Assembly (NCBI GenBank): GCA_021404945.1
Contig: QWHO01000009.1
Location: 1 to 56,660 of the forward strand
Source of the DNA: a bacterium CPR1
GTDB lineage: Bacteria; Vulcanimicrobiota; Xenobia; Xenobiales; QWHO01
Direction of reading: 5' to 3'
DNA: 56,660 nucleotides
The translations under genes were made by a program, and so were the position numbers. Each line of letters begins with the position of its first letter. Position 1 is the stretch's first letter. Shown here in pieces: positions 56,488-56,660 of the stretch. The notes beneath the pieces were generated by a model. That model was not told the DNA's origin and made no database searches. It was given only the letters and a program-made list of their open reading frames with translations.

Positions 56488-56660
56488 ATGAATGATAAGG
56501 TGGTCGAAGGCAGCGTGCATGCCGATGGCCTCCAGATGGCTCAAACTCGTTTGCGGAAAATCTACAAGTCCGTTCTCGAGATCTCCGAGCAAGACACGTC
56601 CATTCTCGAGAAGATTGGCCGCGAGTCGGTTCGCGTGCCGCTTGACTCGCTCTCGATCTA
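56488..56660 (+). CDS. Start of an unknown gene (truncated at window edge)
   Basis: The frame opens at ATG 56488 and stays open to the window end (57 codons). The visible part is charged and helical (MNDKVVEGSVHADGLQMAQT, then RLRKIYKSVLEISEQDTSI). I do not recognise the family. Base composition is lower in GC than in neighbouring genes. The ribosome site is not clear; AGGAGAG lies about 40 nt upstream. Confidence 0.4.
   Translation, partial: MNDKVVEGSVHADGLQMAQTRLRKIYKSVLEISEQDTSILEKIGRESVRVPLDSLSI

Noticed and set aside
1-56660. CRISPR arrays, tRNA and rRNA genes, complete insertion sequences
   Set aside because: No regularly spaced repeats, no tRNA T-loop/acceptor pairing and no transposase motifs were found by reading; a tRNAscan or IS search could still find something missed by eye.

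Overview
The window is 56.7 kb of GC-rich, densely packed bacterial DNA. Genes often overlap by ATGA, GTGA or TGATG, and GTG and TTG starts are common. An aerobic caa3-type oxidase, a pyrophosphate-type phosphofructokinase signature, PilZ and FHA proteins, a Mn-type superoxide dismutase and remnants of a clostripain-like peptidase and a Ser/Thr kinase suggest a free-living aerobic bacterium. It may belong to a poorly sampled phylum (Eremiobacterota/Xenobia-like would fit), but nothing here fixes the taxonomy and no rRNA or tRNA gene was found.

Layout. 0-3.4 kb: end of a PDZ-type protein, a PilZ protein, then a scar region with a frameshifted helicase remnant, a VapBC-like pair, a truncated kinase lobe and an orphan MazF-like toxin. 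3.5-9.5 kb (minus): a tight operon of a four-FHA protein, a zinc-ribbon helical protein and a heavy-metal P-type ATPase. 9.6-14.4 kb: HflX (apparently with a non-standard start), a small membrane protein with its own terminator, a tandem PilZ protein, a nucleotidyltransferase pair and sodA. 14.5-17.3 kb: a YgfK-like iron-sulfur protein that lacks the flavin/NADPH module, and a lipoprotein. 17.4-28.2 kb (minus): a UDG-like protein, a 2,618-residue repetitive coiled-coil protein coupled to a 315-residue coiled-coil partner, a TrmJ-like methyltransferase and a small zinc-ribbon protein.

28.5-31.6 kb (plus): the t6A/tRNA set tsaE-tsaB-(monooxygenase)-rimI-tsaD, followed by a hairpin repeat, a nested palindrome and a decayed C11 peptidase. 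32.3-37.5 kb: adenylate kinase with a long N-terminal extension and an apparently leaderless start, Aat, a second zinc-ribbon helical protein (paralogue of the one at 5.6-7.0 kb), and a B12-binding radical SAM enzyme of the RiPP-maturation type with a small cysteine-containing ORF just upstream. 37.5-49 kb: a TrmH-type methyltransferase, then ctaA-ctaB fusion, ctaC, ctaD, ctaE, ctaF fused to cytochrome c, another cytochrome c, ctaG and Sco, two coupled mini-ORFs, and the convergent genes DUF420 (CtaM-like), DUF2071 and rtcA. 49-56.7 kb: a Crp/Fnr regulator with an extra N-terminal MerR-like HTH and a leaderless promoter, ferredoxin, a metallo-beta-lactamase fold protein, propionyl-CoA carboxylase beta chain, enoyl-CoA hydratase, PPi-type phosphofructokinase, a glycosyltransferase and the start of an unknown gene.

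The most coherent system is the complete caa3 oxidase locus with its heme A synthesis and copper-assembly genes. The items most likely to be new are the radical SAM gene with its candidate precursor, the giant repetitive coiled-coil operon, the zinc-ribbon paralogue pair, the dual-HTH Crp regulator, the leaderless promoter signature, and a dispersed 41-bp hairpin repeat.
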